Below are positions 36,562 through 48,800 of a stretch of 64,000 nt of DNA, in pieces. The notes under the pieces were generated by a model, which saw only the letters and a list, made by a program, of their open reading frames with translations, was not told where the DNA came from and ran no database searches. Source of the stretch: Quercus robur (Eukaryota; Streptophyta; Magnoliopsida; Fagales; Fagaceae); the NCBI RefSeq assembly GCF_932294415.1, contig NC_065541.1, forward strand, positions 49,578,290-49,642,289, in the 5' to 3' direction. The position numbers and the translations under genes are program-made. Position 1 is the stretch's first letter; each line of letters begins with the position of its first letter.

Positions 36562-38071
36562 GTAACATCCTAGCCTATTTGCATGATTAATTTTATGGAT
36601 TTACATACTTATTATTATCTTTATTAATTTAAGTGCATAAGAGTTTTATTTTGATGTTATAGAAAGAAGTTTATAAAGGTAAGTGTATATATGCAGAATT
36701 ATTTAATTAGTTGGGTCTTTGTAGAAAATAAAGCTTTTGGGGGTGGTAAGTATAAATTTTAACAGTGTGTTTGGTAAAGTTAAAGGAGAGAGGAAGACAA
36801 GAGATGATTTGAAAAGTGGTCATTTCTTCCGTTTGGTTAGCATGGAAGAGAGTAAAATGGCAAAAGCCATTTTCCTGAGCCCACAAATTTACAATCTACC
36901 TAATTTGGCTAAATTTGAAGGGAGACAATAGTTTTAAAAAACTAGGGGCCCACATAAATAATATAATATGCCTTGAAGTTACATATTTGCCCATAATTTT
37001 TATTCATCTTTCACGTATATATGGGCATAAAAGTTAATATATATATATATATTTATATAAATTTTCATTTCATTTCCTTTCTTATTACAAGCCAAACAAA
37101 GGAAAGAAAATTTCATTATTCTCCTTTCTTTTCCCCTTCTCTCTTTATTTCCAAACATACACAAGAGATTTAATTTCTTTTCTTTTCTTTCTCATTTCCT
37201 TTCTATTATTCATTTCTCTTCTCTTCTCTTCCTTCATTTGTAACCAAACAAAGTATTAGTTGAAAGGATGAGTCATCAATCCTTTTCCTTATAGTGAGAC
37301 ATGTGCCCCACCACCTGCACCGAATTCAATTTTCTTTGTTTCTCTGTTCTTCTTTCATTGTTCTTGCACAACCATACTCCTCTGTCACACCAACAACCCC
37401 TTCTCTCTTTCGCCTTTTCTCTCACCGAAACTATATAGATATATATATTTCTCTCCAAAGAAGAAATCAAACACCTAACACTAAAGTTTGAGCTTCAAAG
37501 TTTGTGGTAAGTAAATAAAACTACTTCTTGTTATGAATAATTTTAATGGTGTAGTTGTTTGTTTTATTTTCTCTTCTATATTCTCTAGTTTGATTATAGA
37601 GGATCGAAATTGTAGTTTTATGTTAGCAATTTGAAAAGATTAAAGATATTATGGTTAATTTAGTATGAACAGGAAAACTGTGAGTTGAGATAACTGATTA
37701 GGGATTGTAAAGGCTGTTTAGTTTGTGAGTTTATTATGTAAAGGTGCTGTTTCACTATGAAATTTAATTATTAGTTGATTAAGTTTTCTTGTTGGCTTAT
37801 AATTATAACTTGAATAACATGTTGCTATGATAATTTTTTGTTTTGTTGCTTGGTGAGGCAAAAGCTTCATAAATTCAAAATTTAGTCTATGAATTTTACT
37901 GCTTTATCAAAATAATGAGTTACAGTGTAATTTTACAAAGGGAAAACTGCTATTAATTAGGGAGTTAGCTAAGTGTGTCAAAGAAAGGAACTCAACTTTT
38001 GGACTTATCTTTTAATACAATATGGTCTGATATGAATAATGGATTTTTTTGATCATGTGATTTGTGTGTGC

Positions 38072-38119
<48 letters not shown>

Positions 38120-38870
38120 ATGTGTTGCTGTAGGAAACTTCTTTGAGATGGGAATTAAGATTTTCTTCAGTTTGAGAGTTAGGTTGTGATTCATGTGCAA
38201 GTTTATATACTTAGGAAGAATGGTTAGTAATAAGTTTTGGTCTTTCATTTAGGTGACGAGAATGTGGACACTTGAACTCCTCTTATTCAAATCTCTCACA
38301 TCTTCTGCTTTCATGTAAGGGATATGTAATATGTGCGTTTGATAAGCATAAGGTTTATTTAGAAAAATTAATATTTGCATATAATCATGATTTAGGTAAA
38401 GATATATGTTCGTGAATTTTGAACCTTATATATATGATAATTTTTAACATATTGATGCTATTACTTATACCGCGAACATAATATCTAAGAATGAAGTGGA
38501 TATGCTACTATTATGAAATATTTATGTAAAAGCATAATTGTCAGAAAAATATAGTTTTCTGGTTATTCCATTGTTATGATCTGAACTTAGCCTGTAGGGG
38601 TTAAAGTACTTGTATTTCCATGGAAATATTGATTGATTGACCATCAAAAGTGGTGAGGACTCTGCTGTACCCACCTTTGTTGGAAAATACCAACTTGTGG
38701 AGGATGCCAACCAACTCCCATGGTTGATGATCTGATCACACCGAAAGGGATGTGATATTTTTTGAAATGCCCATTTGTCTTTTGCGGGTCTTTTGAAATG
38801 CTCGGATACATATGAGGGAAGATGTTTGACACCCAACAATAACTTTCGATGATACATTGCTCTGATTCAT
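36562..38870 (+). other. Unassigned block, possibly decayed LTR, with a nested MITE
   Basis: It begins TGTAACATCCTAGCC, like many plant Ty3/gypsy LTRs, and contains leader-like CT-rich sequence at 37300-37500, but no right end or partner was found. A ~490-bp MITE-like segment with TGTTTGGTAA / TAACCAAACA ends lies at 36764-37254. A GT/TA microsatellite lies at 38062-38130. No protein gene is supported. Confidence 0.3.
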
Positions 38871-39299
38871 TCCTATGTTTATCATTTGAAAAATAACTTC
38901 ATACTTGGTGATTGTGTTTTAAAAAGTTTGTTTGCAAATCACATTTTGATAATAAACTATACATTCATTAAATACTTAGTCAATTGCATTCAAAGTAAAT
39001 ATGACTAATGTTTTTCCTTAAGAAAATATTGGTAAGCTAAAATTGCAATTTAATCTTCAAGATGTTTTTCTCATACAAAAGACAACAAGAAATACAATGG
39101 TTAAATTTGGTGAGGGGAACTTATTGGCTTGATTTCGGTGTTCTTTTTTGTGTGTGTGTGTGTGTTGTTGTTGTTGTTGTTGAGTTTTTGAAATTAACTT
39201 TTTTTTGAAAAGGAAATTTTAATTGAAAATAAAAAAAATAAAAAATAAAAGGAACTTTCAAGAAGCATTTTATTCATGTTTTCTTGGATTTTTTGAAAC

Positions 39300-39830
39300 T
39301 CATTATTTTGTTTACGGAACAATGACATAACAAGGGGAATGAAATATACATTTAGTTAATATAAAAAATAATTAAATTTTATTAATTATTAAAATTCTTT
39401 ATTAATTAATATTGAATTTTGATCCCTCCTATGGTGAAATCTCGACTCCTTCCCTGTTCACATGAATATTAGAAGTTATACGAGAGCAAACCTTTGCATC
39501 CTTATATACTTTTCTTGGTCTACAATAATCCTTGGTGATGCTTTTAACAAAAATAACATGCATCTTGATTTTTTTTTTTGTTTTGATGGGAACATGCATC
39601 TTGGCTCATCAACATTGTTGTTGCAAATATTTATAGTTGAGTGTATATAGCATGGAAGCTACCGGATTTGTTCATAAATAAAGGAATTAAGATTTTTTAT
39701 TATTTTATTTATTTATAGGATAAGTGAAGAAAGGTCTTTATTTCTTCATAAAAGCATCCGCAGTTGGCATCGACGTGATAGGCAAAATAAATATGGTACA
39801 AAGACAACGTACAAACTATTCCATTTCATA
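39300..39830 (-). pseudogene. GULLO copy B: gene ghost retaining only its two ends
   Basis: The part 39461-39529 matches the last ~25 codons of copies A and C (minus strand; compare 26645-26712 and 45874-45934), and 39300-39460 matches their 3' flanks. Next to it, from ~39530, CCTTGGTGATGCTTTT matches copy C from ~10 nt upstream of its ATG. Homology then continues through the leader, a TATA box (CTATAAATA at 39628-39636) and the block GTTGGCATCGACGTG, matching copy C around 51819-52015. Nearly the whole transcribed body has been deleted. A 23-bp poly(T) insertion (39568-39590) lies in the remaining leader. Orientation is the same as the two intact genes, so three GULLO loci once stood in tandem. 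Confidence 0.8.
39555..39603 (-). mobile_element. Poly(T) micro-insertion with 13-bp target duplication
   Basis: AACATGCATCTTG (39555-39567 and 39591-39603) flanks a 23-bp insert of A, 11-12 T, G, TTTTGATGGG. Reverse-complemented it is CCCATC plus an A-rich tail. It sits in the leader of the GULLO ghost. Confidence 0.8.
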
Positions 39831-39977
39831 TCGGGGTCTAGGGTTGCTTCTGTAGAAGGAAGACTTAGATCCTAGCTAATCCTTTGTTGCTCTCTTGGGT
39901 ACTAACAAATAGTTTTTTTGAGTGTACGAATAAGGTGTTGCTATGTCTTTGGAGTATGAACTACAGAGTATCATTAT

Positions 39978-40917
39978 TGTACGGTATGGAGTCCCCAAGC
40001 CCTTTGGGCCTTGGACCCTGGCCTTATGGTACGGTCCATAACCCCAAACCCTTGTACGAGGCAGGGCCCCAGGCCCACCAGGCCATGGGCCCAGGCCTCG
40101 TGCCACGATGCATGACCCAATGCCCATTGAGCCTGTAACCTTGACCTGGACACACCTTGAGGCACAATTCGGGTCTCTCCCGATCAACTGTATCTTGGAC
40201 GAGAATGTGATTGCTCGGGGGTACCATGTCTTGGCTGCCCAGTATTGCCTTAGGGAATATCGCTACCGAATAGTCTTTTGGAGGTGGGAACCAATTCCAA
40301 TGTTATTACTACCACTCCCAATGGAACATCCACTTAGAAATGATGGAATTGGACCCCTATTCCTTCTAATAATAAGGAATAATCTTAACACCTCCACTTA
40401 TCTCAAGCTATAAATAAGAGAATAGAAGGAGAAGTGGGGGTTGAAAAACAAGGAGGTGAACGCAAGGAAAAAGAGTGACAACTTCAAGAGTGGGGAGGGG
40501 GGATTCTAGGGAGAAAAAGAGAGAGAAAAAGGGAGCCACATCAAGAGTGAAGGGAGCAACCTTGTGAGGGGAAGATAGGAATTCGTAAAGATAAGAGTGA
40601 GTGTAATTGAGTTTCTGGGCAAAGGACTACCCATAGTAGGAAACCCAAAACCTACAATACAAATAGGTTGTAAGCCCAAGTACAAGCCAAGCCCATTGGC
40701 CATATTTTGGGTGCGCATAGTTATGTTTCCGTTTTTTCTCTCGTTTTTGATGGTTTGTCAATCGATTTTTACTCTCTTTGTGAAGGGGGTTTTCTGTATA
40801 GTGGGTATTAATTGTGGAAGTAGCCAGGCTTGTATATAGGAGTTGAGGACTGTGTTGTACCTGTCTATAGCAGCTAAAGCTACCATTTTTTGTGCGGACT
40901 TGGATCTGCGCACGGTG
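39978..40917 (+). mobile_element. GC-rich solo LTR candidate, ~940 bp
   Basis: The direct repeat CATTATT (39972-39978 and 40918-40924) flanks sequence that starts TGTACGGTATGG and ends GCGCACGGTG. The first 300 bases are unusually GC-rich (GGGCCCAGGCC-type), then a TATA-like CTATAAATAAGAG near 40411 is followed by a purine-rich transcribed-looking part. No coding or internal region is present. The layout suits a solo LTR; the family is not recognised. Treated as a fossil. Confidence 0.5.
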
Positions 40918-41022
40918 CATTATTAATACCTCTAAAAATCATTCACAAAAATTCGCAAACCTGCTCAATGATTGACATGCATTATAGCAGAAGTCTTCTC
41001 TATTTGTTTCTATGCTCATAGG

Positions 41023-41100
41023 ATGGAAAGGTGAAAAATGTTAGAATGATGGAAAGGTGAAAAATGTTAGAATGATGGAAAGGTGAAAAATGTTAGAATG
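41023..41100. repeat. 26-bp tandem repeat, three copies
   Basis: Three near-identical copies of a 26-bp unit beginning GATGGAAAGGTGAAAAATGT run directly into a TA microsatellite at 41101-41123. Confidence 0.9.
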
Positions 41101-41229
41101 ATATATATATATATATATATATACGTTTTTTTTTGGGATAAATATCATTTTCGTCTTTAAACATTTACGTTTTTTATTTTTAAATTTTCAAAAGTTTGCC
41201 TTTTGTTTTTAAACTTTGTAAAATATATA

Positions 41230-41268
<39 letters not shown>

Positions 41269-41479
41269 TGTAATTCTACTATTAGTTTAGGTTCTACGTG
41301 ATCTAAAAGAGTGGTGATGTGTTATTTGACGTGGGCCAAATTAATTTCTTTTTAAAATTATAAACATGTGGCGCACATTGATTGGCTCCCTTGGATTAAA
41401 AAGTTTTAGTGAGAGAAATTTACCCTCACAAGCTCAAACCTCAACTGGTCAGCCTAGTCTAAAAAATTCGCATATCTAA

Positions 41480-41863
41480 GAGCATCTCCAATGGTCTATG
41501 CAAAAACAAAATATTCTCTATAATAGAGAATGAGACCAAAAAAAGCCACTCCAATGGATTCTCTATACCCAAAATTTTTTTTTGGCTCATGAACAGTAGC
41601 TCATCAAGTCTGATAGGTTACTGTTCATTCTTCAAAATTTTTTTCTATTATAATAATCAAGTGTTGAATAAAAAAATGTTGGAAGATGTGTAGTTGTTAA
41701 AAAAAGAATAAATAATGAATGAAGAAATAATATTTAAATGAGATAGAGAATGGGATAGAGAATCTATTAGAAAGTGTATTTGAAAAAATGGGTAGATATA
41801 GGTAAAAGTCATTGTTCATTCTCCAAACAATACAAAAATTTGATGAATTTGTTGGAGATGCTC
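41480..41863. mobile_element. Tourist-like MITE 1 (GAGCATCTCCAA ends)
   Basis: Inverted ends GAGCATCTCCAA / TTGGAGATGCTC with TAA duplication (41477-41479 and 41864-41866). The 384-bp interior is symmetrical (TCTCTATAATAGAGAATGAG, GATAGAGAATGGGATAGAG) and non-coding. The TWA duplication places it with PIF/Harbinger. Confidence 0.88.
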
Positions 41864-41866
41864 TAA

Positions 41867-43052
41867 GAGCATCACTAGTAGACTTAGCATCTCCAAATTT
41901 TGGAGAGAAAAGCCACTGTTCACCCAAAAAAATCCCTCCAAAAGACTCGACATCTTCAAATTTTTTTTTAGATTTGCTACAGTAGCTCTCTAGGTATGGA
42001 GAGCACTGTAGCAATCACTGTAGCATATCTAAAGAATATTTCTCTTTAAAATAATACCAGTTGAATTAAAAAAAGACTTTTTTCTCTTTCCTCCCTTTCT
42101 CTGTCTTCTTCACTCTCTCGTGCTTCTCTATCTCAATGGTTACAATCTAAAACATACCACAATCAAAACAAAAACCCAATTGAAAGATTTGAAACACAAA
42201 AACAATCTTTCTCATAAGCCTAATGAAATCTGAACAATAAAATAAAACTAATCAAACCAAAACAACAACAACAACAACAACAACAACCAAAAAAAAAAAA
42301 AAAAAACCATGTAGAACGCCGATCTAACCAATATGGTGATTAAGCTGCATGTTCTTAGAAGTGGGGAGGACTCTAATCTTTGTTCTCTGTCGGTGATCTA
42401 TGCATGTATGAAAGAGAATTTGTTTGTGTGAGATTGAGGGAGAGAAATTTTTGTGTGTGTGAAAGAGAAAGACAACGAAAGAGAGAGGGAGAAGGGGAGA
42501 GAAATGTTTTGGAGATAACTAGAAAAACAAAAAGTCAAACAAAGAGTGAAGATAGATATATTGGGGGTAGGTGTATGTGTATGGAGGAGAAAAAACAAGA
42601 AAAAAGAAAAGAAAAGAAAAAACGTATGGATGAAAAAAAAATAAATAAAGAAAGAAAGGAAAATAATATAAGGAATAAGAAATCAAAATTGAGTAACATT
42701 ACTATGATATTTTCACAATAAATTTTAAGTGACAGATTATTATTAGTTGATATTGGTGAGTAAAAAAATAATTTAAATAGTGGGTTCAAATTAGAACTAG
42801 TAATAACTTTCCACATAAATTTTGTTGTGAAAGTATTGCGTAAAATGTTGTGAACATAATATTTCTCATTGAAAAATATAGTTGTTAAAAAGAATAAACA
42901 ATGAATGAAGAAATAATATTTAAATAAGATAGAGAATGAGATATTGAATCTGTTGGAAAGTGTATTTGAAAAAGTGGATGGGTAAAAGCTAAATATCACT
43001 GTTCACTCTCCAAACAGGCAAAAATTTGGAGAGGCGGCTGGTGATGTTCTAA
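41867..43052. mobile_element. Tourist-like element 2 abutting MITE 1, with a nested MITE
   Basis: The left end GAGCATCACTAGTAG and the right end (reverse complement GAACATCACCAGCCG) are flanked by TAA (41864-41866 and 43053-43055). The left TAA is shared with MITE 1, so one element landed at the other's edge. The 1.19-kb interior is CT/GA-rich low complexity with a GTT/CAA microsatellite (42263-42288). The MITE at 42697-42872 is nested within it. Confidence 0.75.
42697..42872. mobile_element. MITE with CCACAACATTTT-type ends, copy B
   Basis: Shares the central block TAGTGGGTTCAAATTAGAAC and inverted TTTTCACAATAAATTTTA / AAATTTTGTTGTGAAA ends with the copy at 29678-29843. Nested within Tourist-like element 2. 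Confidence 0.6.
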
Positions 43053-43740
43053 AAAGCTTGAAACCCCAAACCCAATCTCATGGGGCATCCCCAGCTAGCA
43101 ATGGAGTGTTCAACAGAAGCCTTCCTCCATCATTGAAGCTTAGTGTTACTGAAGCAACACAAAGACTTTGAACTTTCTTGTTATACACAAAGAAAAGACA
43201 CTTTTTTTGCTTTGAAAGTTTCTGAAGGAACCTCTCTTGTGTTGTTGAAAGTTTCTGAGGTTTGAGCTTGTGAGGGTAAATTTGTCTCACTAGAATTGTT
43301 TAATCCATGCAGGCCAATCATTGTGTGCCACATGTTTATAATTTTAAAAAAATAAATTAGTTTGGTCAATGTCAAATATCACATCACCACTCCATTAAGC
43401 CACGTAGAACCTAAACTAACAGACATAAATGTAAGGACGAAAAAACCGACATAGATGGAAGGAAAAAAAATAGAATATTTTATAAAGTTTAGAGACAAAA
43501 AATGAACATTTGAAAGTTTAGGGATCAATTTTTTTTTTTTTTTTTTTGTTGTAAAAGTTTAAGAATGAAAATGATATTTTACCTTTTTTTTCATCAAGTA
43601 TTTAGTTGGGATGAAAAAGTGAAATGATATAAATTTAATTTGTTTGGTGGAAAAAAAATGAGATAATAAAAAATATAATTTATATATAATATAAAATTTT
43701 CTCATATCCTTATTACATAAAATGTTATAATTTTTTTGGG

Positions 43741-44193
43741 GGATAATTATACTTTATCCACTTGTGGTTTACCTCTAATTTGACTTACCTACCCATGGTT
43801 TCATTTTTGACATTTTACCCACCTATGATTCTCTCCGTTACTTCTCTGTTACCCACCTCCAGTGCAAACGTTACTCTAACACATAAACTCATCAAAAATA
43901 GAACCTAAAGCAGATCAAACACTACTCACTAAGGAAGAACGAAGAATAGAGTACTCAAATATTTTCTTTTCCAACATTTCTCATACACACAAATTCAACT
44001 AAATACAAAAAATTTCATCCCAAACATCTCCAAACCTAGTAAATCAAAACCCAACCAAATCAATAATAAAACATCTAAATCATCCAAAATAACCAACAAA
44101 GCTATAAACTTCACAATCAAACCAAATCAATAATAAAACATCTAATTTTTTCAAACAAGTTTTATCTCTCTCAAATCTGCTGGAGCCCCTGGA

Positions 44194-44231
<38 letters not shown>

Positions 44232-44948
44232 AAGCTTTATCTCTTGGTTCAAGCCATTGCCACCGCATTCGATGGCTGAAAACCCAAATCACAGGTTGAA
44301 CACTGATTACACCACCTTTATTGCCACCATCGATCGAAAACCTTGATCTTTAAGGTTCTCTCGGTTCAAGCTCTTGATGTCTGGTCCTCTCTCCTCTCTC
44401 TCTCTCTAACTCATCATCTTTATCTCTCTCTTTAAACCCATGGTTGAAAACCCAGATCGGTAGTGATTGGGTGGTCTGATTGGTCCAAATCTGAAAGAGA
44501 GAGAAGCACAAATGGTCACTTGGATTGGGTTTTCTTCAGGGTTTGTTGAGGATCTGTAGTTTGATGATTTTGGCTGGAATTTATAGAAGCACAGAGGTTG
44601 GGTTTTGTTGGTCTGATCGGTTAGTAACATTTTGCATTTTTAGTTGTGATTCGACGCACAAGGTGGCTTTGATTGTGAAGTTTATAGCTTTGTTGGTTAT
44701 TTTGGATGATTTAGATGTTTTATTATTGATTTGAGTACTTTGTTCTTCATTCTTCCATAGTGAGGAGTGTGTGATCTACTTTAGGTTCTGTTTTTGATGA
44801 GTTAATGTGTTAGAGTAACGTCTGTACTAGAGGTGGGTAACAGAGAAGTAACGGAAGAAATCACAGGTGGGTAAAATGTCAAATATGAAACCACGGGTAG
44901 GTAAGTCAAATTAGAGACAAACTACAGGTGGGTAAAGTGTAATTATCC
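43741..44948. mobile_element. Fold-back element with ~300-385-bp inverted arms
   Basis: GGATAATTATACTTTATCCACTT begins the left arm, and its inverted partner ends at 44948. Blocks recognisable in both arms include GTTACTCTAACACA, ACATCTAAATCATCCAAAAT and AACCAACAAAGCTATAAACTT. The ~500-bp centre has a CT microsatellite (about 44193-44234). No transposase is seen. Arm length suits a Mutator-like or fold-back element; no clear target duplication was found. Confidence 0.85.
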
Positions 44949-45392
44949 ACTTTTTTTTATCATATTAAATTAGTTAAAGACATATTACACACAAATAATT
45001 GTAAAAATACTCTCATCTTGTTCCCCACCAAAAATAAGCCTCACTAACCATTTAAAATCCACACCTTCTTCTATAAATGGTACAAGTTTTTTTTTTTTGG
45101 TTATTTTTAAATGGAATAGTACAAGCTTTTCTCCTCTATATATAATATTTGTAAAAATTTTATATAATATAAGCCTTTAAAATTGGGTTGGGCCGGCACT
45201 GTGCTCCATACGAACTTAAATAAAACACGTAGATTTTTGATTTCTTGTGTCTTGATCGAGCCTATGTCAAGAGTCAATCAAAGGCTGGTATTGATCGATC
45301 AAGAAGTGATCAAGGGTTGGTCGAAATTCCAAAAAATGCCTTTCTTCAGTTAAACTTTGCACTTTATTTTGTACTTTATTTTTGACACTTAC
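44949..45392. other. Intergenic, nothing recognised
   Basis: AT-rich with T-runs. A short inverted motif around TTGATCGATCAA (near 45291) is the only local structure noticed. Confidence 0.4.
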
Positions 45393-45456
45393 AACTAAGA
45401 ACATGATGATGATTATCCAAAAAAAAAAAAAAAAAAAAAAAAACTAAGAACATGAT
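45393..45456 (+). mobile_element. Poly(A) micro-insertion with 15-bp target duplication
   Basis: AACTAAGAACATGAT (45393-45407 and 45442-45456, exact) flanks GATGATTATCC plus about 23 A. The bases before the tail (TTATCC) resemble the LINE terminal motif CCTATC. Confidence 0.9.
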
Positions 45457-45515
45457 ACATTGTCATAGGTTTTCTGAAAAAAAAGAAAAAAGAAAAAAAA
45501 AATACATTGTCATAG
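45457..45515 (+). mobile_element. Second poly(A) micro-insertion abutting the first
   Basis: ACATTGTCATAG (45457-45468 and 45504-45515, exact) flanks GTTTTCTG plus an A-rich tail with two interspersed G. Its left duplication starts at the base after the previous insertion's right duplication ends. Confidence 0.88.
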
Positions 45516-45812
45516 ATTTGCCAACACTAACCTAATTGTTCCCACTACCACAAACATTCACAAAACACACGCCCACAAGCATAAGTGCCCATAAAAACTG
45601 AACTAAAGGAGCCCCAAATAGGAACGCTTGAAACTTGTAAACTTCTACACGGATCACACGATCAGGTTTCTTCCCATGTATCTCTCACAGCATCAACAAC
45701 CCAAAAAAATAAAAAATTCTTCCCATGTAGAGTACTAGAGAACATAATAACTTTCAACAAATCACAAGAACATTGTTATAAATTGAAAAAGCAACTCAAA
45801 AGAAAATTAATA

Positions 45813-48800
45813 TTAGATTTTGATCCCTCCGAAGGTGAAATCTTGACTCCCCCATTGTTCTTCCTCACATATATTCATCTTAGAAGTCACACGAGCACAC
45901 ACCCTTGCATCCTTATATACCTTTCCTGGGCTACAATAATAGCCCTTTTTGGGAGCACAATGAATGTCTTGTGAGCATATACACAACCCTTCTAATGCAC
46001 ACCCCTCCTTATCTATAATGACACTATTTTTCAATCCAAGAACTTGGTCAGTCCACTCACTAGAGAAGAGGCCAAATGGATCATACACTCTCTTAACCTT
46101 CAAGAATTCATTAGCATTTTTGTACTTGTTGATTACTCCATCAAATGCTACATTTCGATTCTTCCCCCAATGGGGCAGCGCCCCATACTTAAACAGTGCA
46201 AGTTGCTCAACTTCTTCTAGTATGTCTTCAAATAGCCTAGGAGTCAAGGAGTCTTTGCTTCGATAATAACTGATATCAAAGTCTATTGCATCTTCTTGCT
46301 TGCCTAAGTAAGCACTTGAAGCCTTAACGTAGCGCATGAGTATTCCATTATAAAGTTCTACACCACACATTGCTTTAGGCTCTAATTCAATTAGCTTTTG
46401 AACATCTTGAATGAAGCTCTTAGCCACGGACAAGCCAACACTGAATGTAGTTTGGTGAAAGAACTCACCCTTAACTCTAGGGTCCCATGCACAAGCTGTG
46501 ATCAATGCATCATTAAGACTATCTAGGCAGGTTCCTGATGCTTGAAGGTGGTTGTGATATCCAATTACAGGATAACCCGTAAAAAGAATACCTATTAGTA
46601 AAAAAATATCATAAATTTTGTTATTTTGAGTTGGAAATATCATTATCAGCCACTAACGCAAATAATAATTGTAATTTCTTAGCACTGTTTAGAAGAAGAG
46701 GAAAATAACAATACCATTGTTACTTAAACCATAGGCAGTAGTCTCGAGTGCTAGAATAACCGTCTCTGCACCTAAGCACTTCCCATCCGCGTCACTTAAG
46801 GATTCTTGAACTTCCTCTAATTTAAACAAGCATAGAACATACTATTTCAAAACCATTACACTTTTGTTATAATAATAGCTAGCAAAAATCAAACGGTAGT
46901 GCTAACCTGTGGTTCTGACAATGCCCAGTTCAACTGAAGCTGTTGCGCGGAATGGGGTGAAATCATATAGACCATGACCATGTCCATGTCCAGGTGAGTT
47001 TGTGTTGACTCGGTCGTCAATACGATAAACTGCCTTGCGTTGACTAGGATACCAAGTTATATCACCAAACTCATGTTCATTGCCAAAACTAGTCACCATA
47101 TCTCCTAAGTCCGAATCATTTTTTTTCAAGTAGGTGATGGATCGTTTGAACATGGGTTGTAGTTTTAGAGTGACCTGCAAAGTGAGATTTTCTCAATTTG
47201 AGCTTTCATTTTGACCATGTTGTGACATTGTCTCATATATCAATTAATAACAGCTCAACAATTTATGTCTTTGAAGCCTATTACATGTGTCTTAACCGAG
47301 AGTGATGAAACATAAGCAACATATTTTCAACGACGCAATCCTATAGATGATGCCTAGCATGCACGGTACCATGGTAGATAACTTCCGAAGTTTTTGCCAA
47401 TTCGTAGCTTGCGCTCTCTTTCCCTTGATTTTCTCTTTTCAAAGTTTTTGCTCATCTCATACAACACACGTAAGACTGACATGTGAATTGAGTGCATATG
47501 AAAATTTTGGTTCACCCCTTTAGAAATATGTAATTATGTTTATATTAAATAATAGAAAAAAAATTATTGATGTGTATACATAGTAAAAATGATGCATATA
47601 ACATAGCCTATATAAGAAAATTACAATCTGTTTCTAAAAAATAATCAGAAATATTAATATGTGGTGTTATACTTTCATATAATTCAGCAAAAAAAGAGAG
47701 AAAGAACTCTCATATAATTAAAAAATTAAAAATATAGCATGCATATAATAAATATACAAGACATACAGGGGGGAAGAAGTGATCTATCTTTAATCGGTCC
47801 AAAACAAAAGGAACTATAATTTTCTAATTTATTATTATTTTAAGTGGAAGAGACCTATCTTTCCTCTCGCTTCCCTTCTTTGGTTATTCCCTTTCTTTTG
47901 GGGAATCCCTGTATAATGTAAGACATGATTGATCTTTAGACTTAAGGCTTAGGACACTTACGATTTGGTTTAAGGCTCCCCATTAGGAAAAGGCTAGAAA
48001 TTGTGGGTAAATAACTTGTTTCACACATGCACCAAGAAAATTGTAATTGTATATTCAATAAGATTTAGGCTAGCTCATGTGAAAGTTGCATAAGTGAAAC
48101 CAAGACAATTTTGTAACTGTAGATTCAATAAGATTTAGGCTTATGGGAAAGTTCCATAAGAGATACCAATAAAATTCTAGTTGGAATGCAAGGCCAACCC
48201 CTAAAGGAAGAAAGTAGAGTGGCTATAATAGCGGATTCTAGGTTTTGTAGGGTTATACCAGCACATAATAATAAGTATCAAGACTAATGCTTTGATTGGT
48301 ATTTCCAAATAAGTTTTTTTGAGAGCCACAACATTTGTTACAACTTGATAAAGTGGTTGACTGTGAGTTGTGGATAATTATCACTTTCATATACCACTCA
48401 CTCATAGGGTCTATTTGGATACAACTTATTTTTGCTGAAACTGAAAACACTGTAGCGAAATAATTTTTAAATGTGTAAATAGTGCTGTGGGACCCATTTT
48501 TGATGAAAAAATTGCTGAAAAGTGTAATTTATGGGACCTGTGAACAGTGCACGGGTGCATTGTTCACAGTTGACTTGTCAACAATTGCAGGCTGAACAAA
48601 AAAAAAAAAAAAAAAAAAGAAGAAGAGAAAAACGCTGATTACAAAACGCAAACGCCAAATTAATTTGAATTCAAACGGGTATATAGTCAACCATTTCATA
48701 ATTATGGTAAAAGTTGTATCTTTAAAATTTCTCTTTCACAAATATATTTATTTTCTTTTTACTACTTTCATGAATTCTCTCACTAATTAAACATAAACTT

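Larger units (their letters stand above)
41135..43583. mobile_element. Mutator-like fold-back element hosting two Tourist MITEs
   Basis: The left arm (41135 to about 41460: ATAAATATCATTTTCGTC, TTAGTTTAGGTTCTACGTG, CCTCACAAGCTCAAACCTCA) matches the inverted right arm (about 43240-43583). Arms are 300-350 bp. The original interior is about 43053-43240 plus a few bases at left; the rest is later insertions (41480-41863 and 41867-43052). The T-rich flanks could hide a 9-bp duplication. No transposase is present. The interior was not recognised as a gene piece. Confidence 0.75.

Noticed and set aside
36737-36931. 64-codon open stretch near LTR-like sequence
   Set aside because: It crosses the inverted end of a MITE, so it is not a gene.
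42380-42721. 113-codon open stretch rich in Arg, Glu and Lys
   Set aside because: It lies in GA-rich low complexity inside a Tourist-like element; composition explains the openness.
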